Below are positions 62,879-64,000 of a stretch of 64,000 nucleotides of DNA, in pieces. The stretch's first letter is position 1. Every line of letters begins with the position of its first letter. The position numbers and the translations under genes are program-made. The notes beneath the pieces were generated by a model, which was not told where the DNA came from, did no database searches, and worked only from the letters and a program-made list of their open reading frames with translations. Source of the stretch: Stenotrophomonas maltophilia (GTDB taxonomy: Bacteria > Pseudomonadota > Gammaproteobacteria > Xanthomonadales > Xanthomonadaceae); contig NZ_CP029773.1 in assembly GCF_003205835.1 (NCBI RefSeq), positions 342,501 through 406,500 of the forward strand, in the 5' to 3' direction.

Positions 62879-63130
62879 GGATCAATGATCTGACCGTTGG
62901 CCTGCCGTTGGTAGGTGCCAACCCTGGTTGGCACAACCCATCAGCGTTCATGACCCCGGCAACAGCGTGCCAACCAAGGTTGGCAGCTACCGGATCAATG
63001 GCCCGGCGATGACCCGCCGGATCAATGATCTGACCATTGGCCTGTTGTTGGTAGGTGCCAACCTTGGTTGGCACAACCCATCAGCGTTCACGACCCCGGC
63101 AACAGCGTGCCAACCAAGGTTGGCACCTAC
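62879..63130. repeat. Duplicated 112-bp unit carrying paired palindromes
   Basis: 62879-62990 and 63019-63130 are near-identical (a few mismatches) at a 140-base offset. Each contains a forward GTAGGTGCCAACC palindrome and, about 35 bases later, an inverted GTGCCAACCAAGGTTGGCA palindrome. The 263-base gap between glnE and the next gene holds nothing else. Confidence 0.88.
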
Positions 63131-63144
63131 AAGGGCGACGGCGG

Positions 63145-63705
63145 TCAGCTGGTGGCGCGCAGCGGCGCCATCTTCCACAACAACGCACGGAACGGGGCCA
63201 GCAGGCACACGCCGATCGCCAGCTTCACCGCCAGATCGCCGGCGGCCCAGCTCACCCACGACAGGGTGGAACCGGCAAAGGCGATCGACCAGAAAATGGT
63301 GGTATCCACCGTCGCACTGCAGGTCGTCGCGACCATCGGCGCACGCCACCAGCTGCCCCGGCGCAGGCGGTCGAACACGGTGATGTCCAGCAGCTGGGCC
63401 ACGATGAAGGCCGAGCAGGAGGCAATGGCAATGCGCGGGGTGGCCACCCAGATCGATAGCAGCACTGCCACCGCAAAACCGATCCACGCCACGCGGCGGG
63501 CCGGGCCCGGGCCGAAGCGGCGGTTGATCAGGTTGCTGACCAGGAACGCGACCGGGTAGCTGAAGGCACCCCAGGTCAGCCAATCGTTGATCGGGTACTG
63601 CACCAGCACGTTGGACAGCAGCACCACCGCGCCCATGGCCAGTACCGCCAGCACCAGGGCGCGGGCGGTCAACGGGGCAAACACAGGGGCAGGACGCACG
63701 GACAT
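63145..63705 (-). CDS. YhhQ/VUT-family queuosine precursor transporter
   Basis: 186 residues with six membrane helices. YPVAFLVSNLINRRFG, SCSAFIVAQLLDITVFDRLRR and the SATVDTTIFWSIAF segment match the vitamin-uptake-like YhhQ family, which imports 7-cyano-7-deazaguanine or its precursors for queuosine synthesis. ATG 63705 is chosen; a TTG at 63723 would be only 6 bases from the predicted transcription start. There is no strong RBS. Confidence 0.9.
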   Translation of the reverse strand: MSVRPAPVFAPLTARALVLAVLAMGAVVLLSNVLVQYPINDWLTWGAFSYPVAFLVSNLINRRFGPGPARRVAWIGFAVAVLLSIWVATPRIAIASCSAFIVAQLLDITVFDRLRRGSWWRAPMVATTCSATVDTTIFWSIAFAGSTLSWVSWAAGDLAVKLAIGVCLLAPFRALLWKMAPLRATS

Positions 63706-63735
63706 GGCGAGCCAGGAGGACAAAGGGGATCGCCC

Positions 63736-63764
63736 ATTATCCGCCCGGCCCGCGGCAAAACCAA
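63736..63764 (-). promoter_or_regulatory. Promoter of the YhhQ-type gene
   Basis: On the minus strand TTGGTT and GATAAT are separated by 17 bases, lying in the 76-base gap after the previous gene and about 30 bases before the ATG. Confidence 0.6.
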
Positions 63765-63780
63765 AACCGGCCGTTCAGCT

Positions 63781-64000
63781 TTACAGCGCTTCGCTCATCA
63801 CATCGCCGGCGGCATAGGCGGTCGGCACATAAGCCAGCGCCTGGCCCTGTGCGCTCTTCACGGTCCAACCGGCACCGGCTTCGGTGGGGTCGAAATGCAC
63901 CTGCTGGCCGACCACGAAGGCCGCCATCTGGTCCTCGTGCACGCGCGCCGGCCAACGCAGGGTGGCGGTCTGGTCGGCCTTGTCCGGTACCTGCAGCTGC
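63781..64000 (-). CDS. C-terminal part of an unidentified protein (cut by window edge)
   Basis: The last 72 codons of a minus-strand gene that starts beyond 64000; TAA at 63781-63783. The visible protein reads ...WPARVHEDQMAAFVVGQQVHFDP... and ends GDVMSEAL, with alternating strands and no membrane segment. I do not recognise the family, so only its presence and strand are supported. Confidence 0.65.
   Translation of the reverse strand, partial: QLQVPDKADQTATLRWPARVHEDQMAAFVVGQQVHFDPTEAGAGWTVKSAQGQALAYVPTAYAAGDVMSEAL

Noticed and set aside
62879-63130. Possible CRISPR-like array
   Set aside because: Only two copies, each containing palindromes with conserved flanks; no unique spacers of regular size and no cas genes.

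Overview
The window is a high-GC (mid-60s percent by eye) gammaproteobacterial chromosome segment that I assign to the Stenotrophomonas maltophilia complex. The reasons are the xanthomonad-type gene content and above all the many short palindromes starting with GTAG that sit between genes; these match the SMAG (S. maltophilia GTAG) repeat family. No prophage, insertion sequence, CRISPR array or tRNA gene was found. Coding density is high, and most long antisense reading frames are GC-driven shadows.

Layout. 1-1300: 3' end of a 23S rRNA gene followed by two tandem 5S genes, each with its own terminator. 1.4-11.8 kb: M28 peptidase lipoprotein, VNG-repeat secreted protein, EnvC-like factor and CtpA-type protease, rhomboid protease, FadL outer-membrane transporter, and the nicotinamide-riboside salvage pair pnuC-nadR. 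11.8-15.0 kb: putA. 15.3-23.9 kb: a complete aa3 cytochrome c oxidase cluster with structural subunits (ctaC, ctaD, ctaE), copper delivery (ctaG and a SCO-like protein), SURF1, heme A synthesis (ctaA, ctaB) and small membrane proteins. 24-33 kb: housekeeping genes of the macromolecular-synthesis region (dnaG, yqeY-like, rpsU, divergent tsaD) plus a transporter, a phosphatase, a YihY protein and an Abi/HEPN-like gene. 33-40.5 kb: a candidate small RNA, folB, an MscS-type channel, a GH3 glucosidase behind a LacI-type operator, a lipoprotein, a sugar-dehydrogenase-like lipoprotein and a YiaA-like membrane protein.

40.6-53.4 kb is the most system-like accessory region. It holds two divergent gene blocks around a short AT-rich control region: an amino-acid permease, a YkuD-type enzyme, an RpiR/MurR-type regulator, an L-Ala-D/L-Glu-type dipeptide epimerase and an NlpC/P60 peptidase on the minus strand; a transglutaminase-fold protein, an Oar-like TonB receptor, a class-C beta-lactamase-fold hydrolase and a VanX-type D-Ala-D-Ala dipeptidase on the plus strand. 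Together these suggest capture and catabolism of peptidoglycan stem peptides. This is an inference from domain content.

53.5-64 kb: EF-hand protein, DinB and HAD proteins, a 2-oxoadipate dioxygenase-like enzyme, an acetyl-CoA hydrolase/CoA-transferase, glnE, a YhhQ-type queuosine-precursor transporter, and the C-terminal end of an unidentified gene cut by the window edge.

Palindromes are a theme throughout. SMAG-type repeats supply the stop codons of three genes, and three lie in frame inside a small oxidase-cluster gene. Other large hairpins include a 29-bp perfect inverted repeat, a mirrored pair of hairpins, and a 112-bp duplicated repeat pair.
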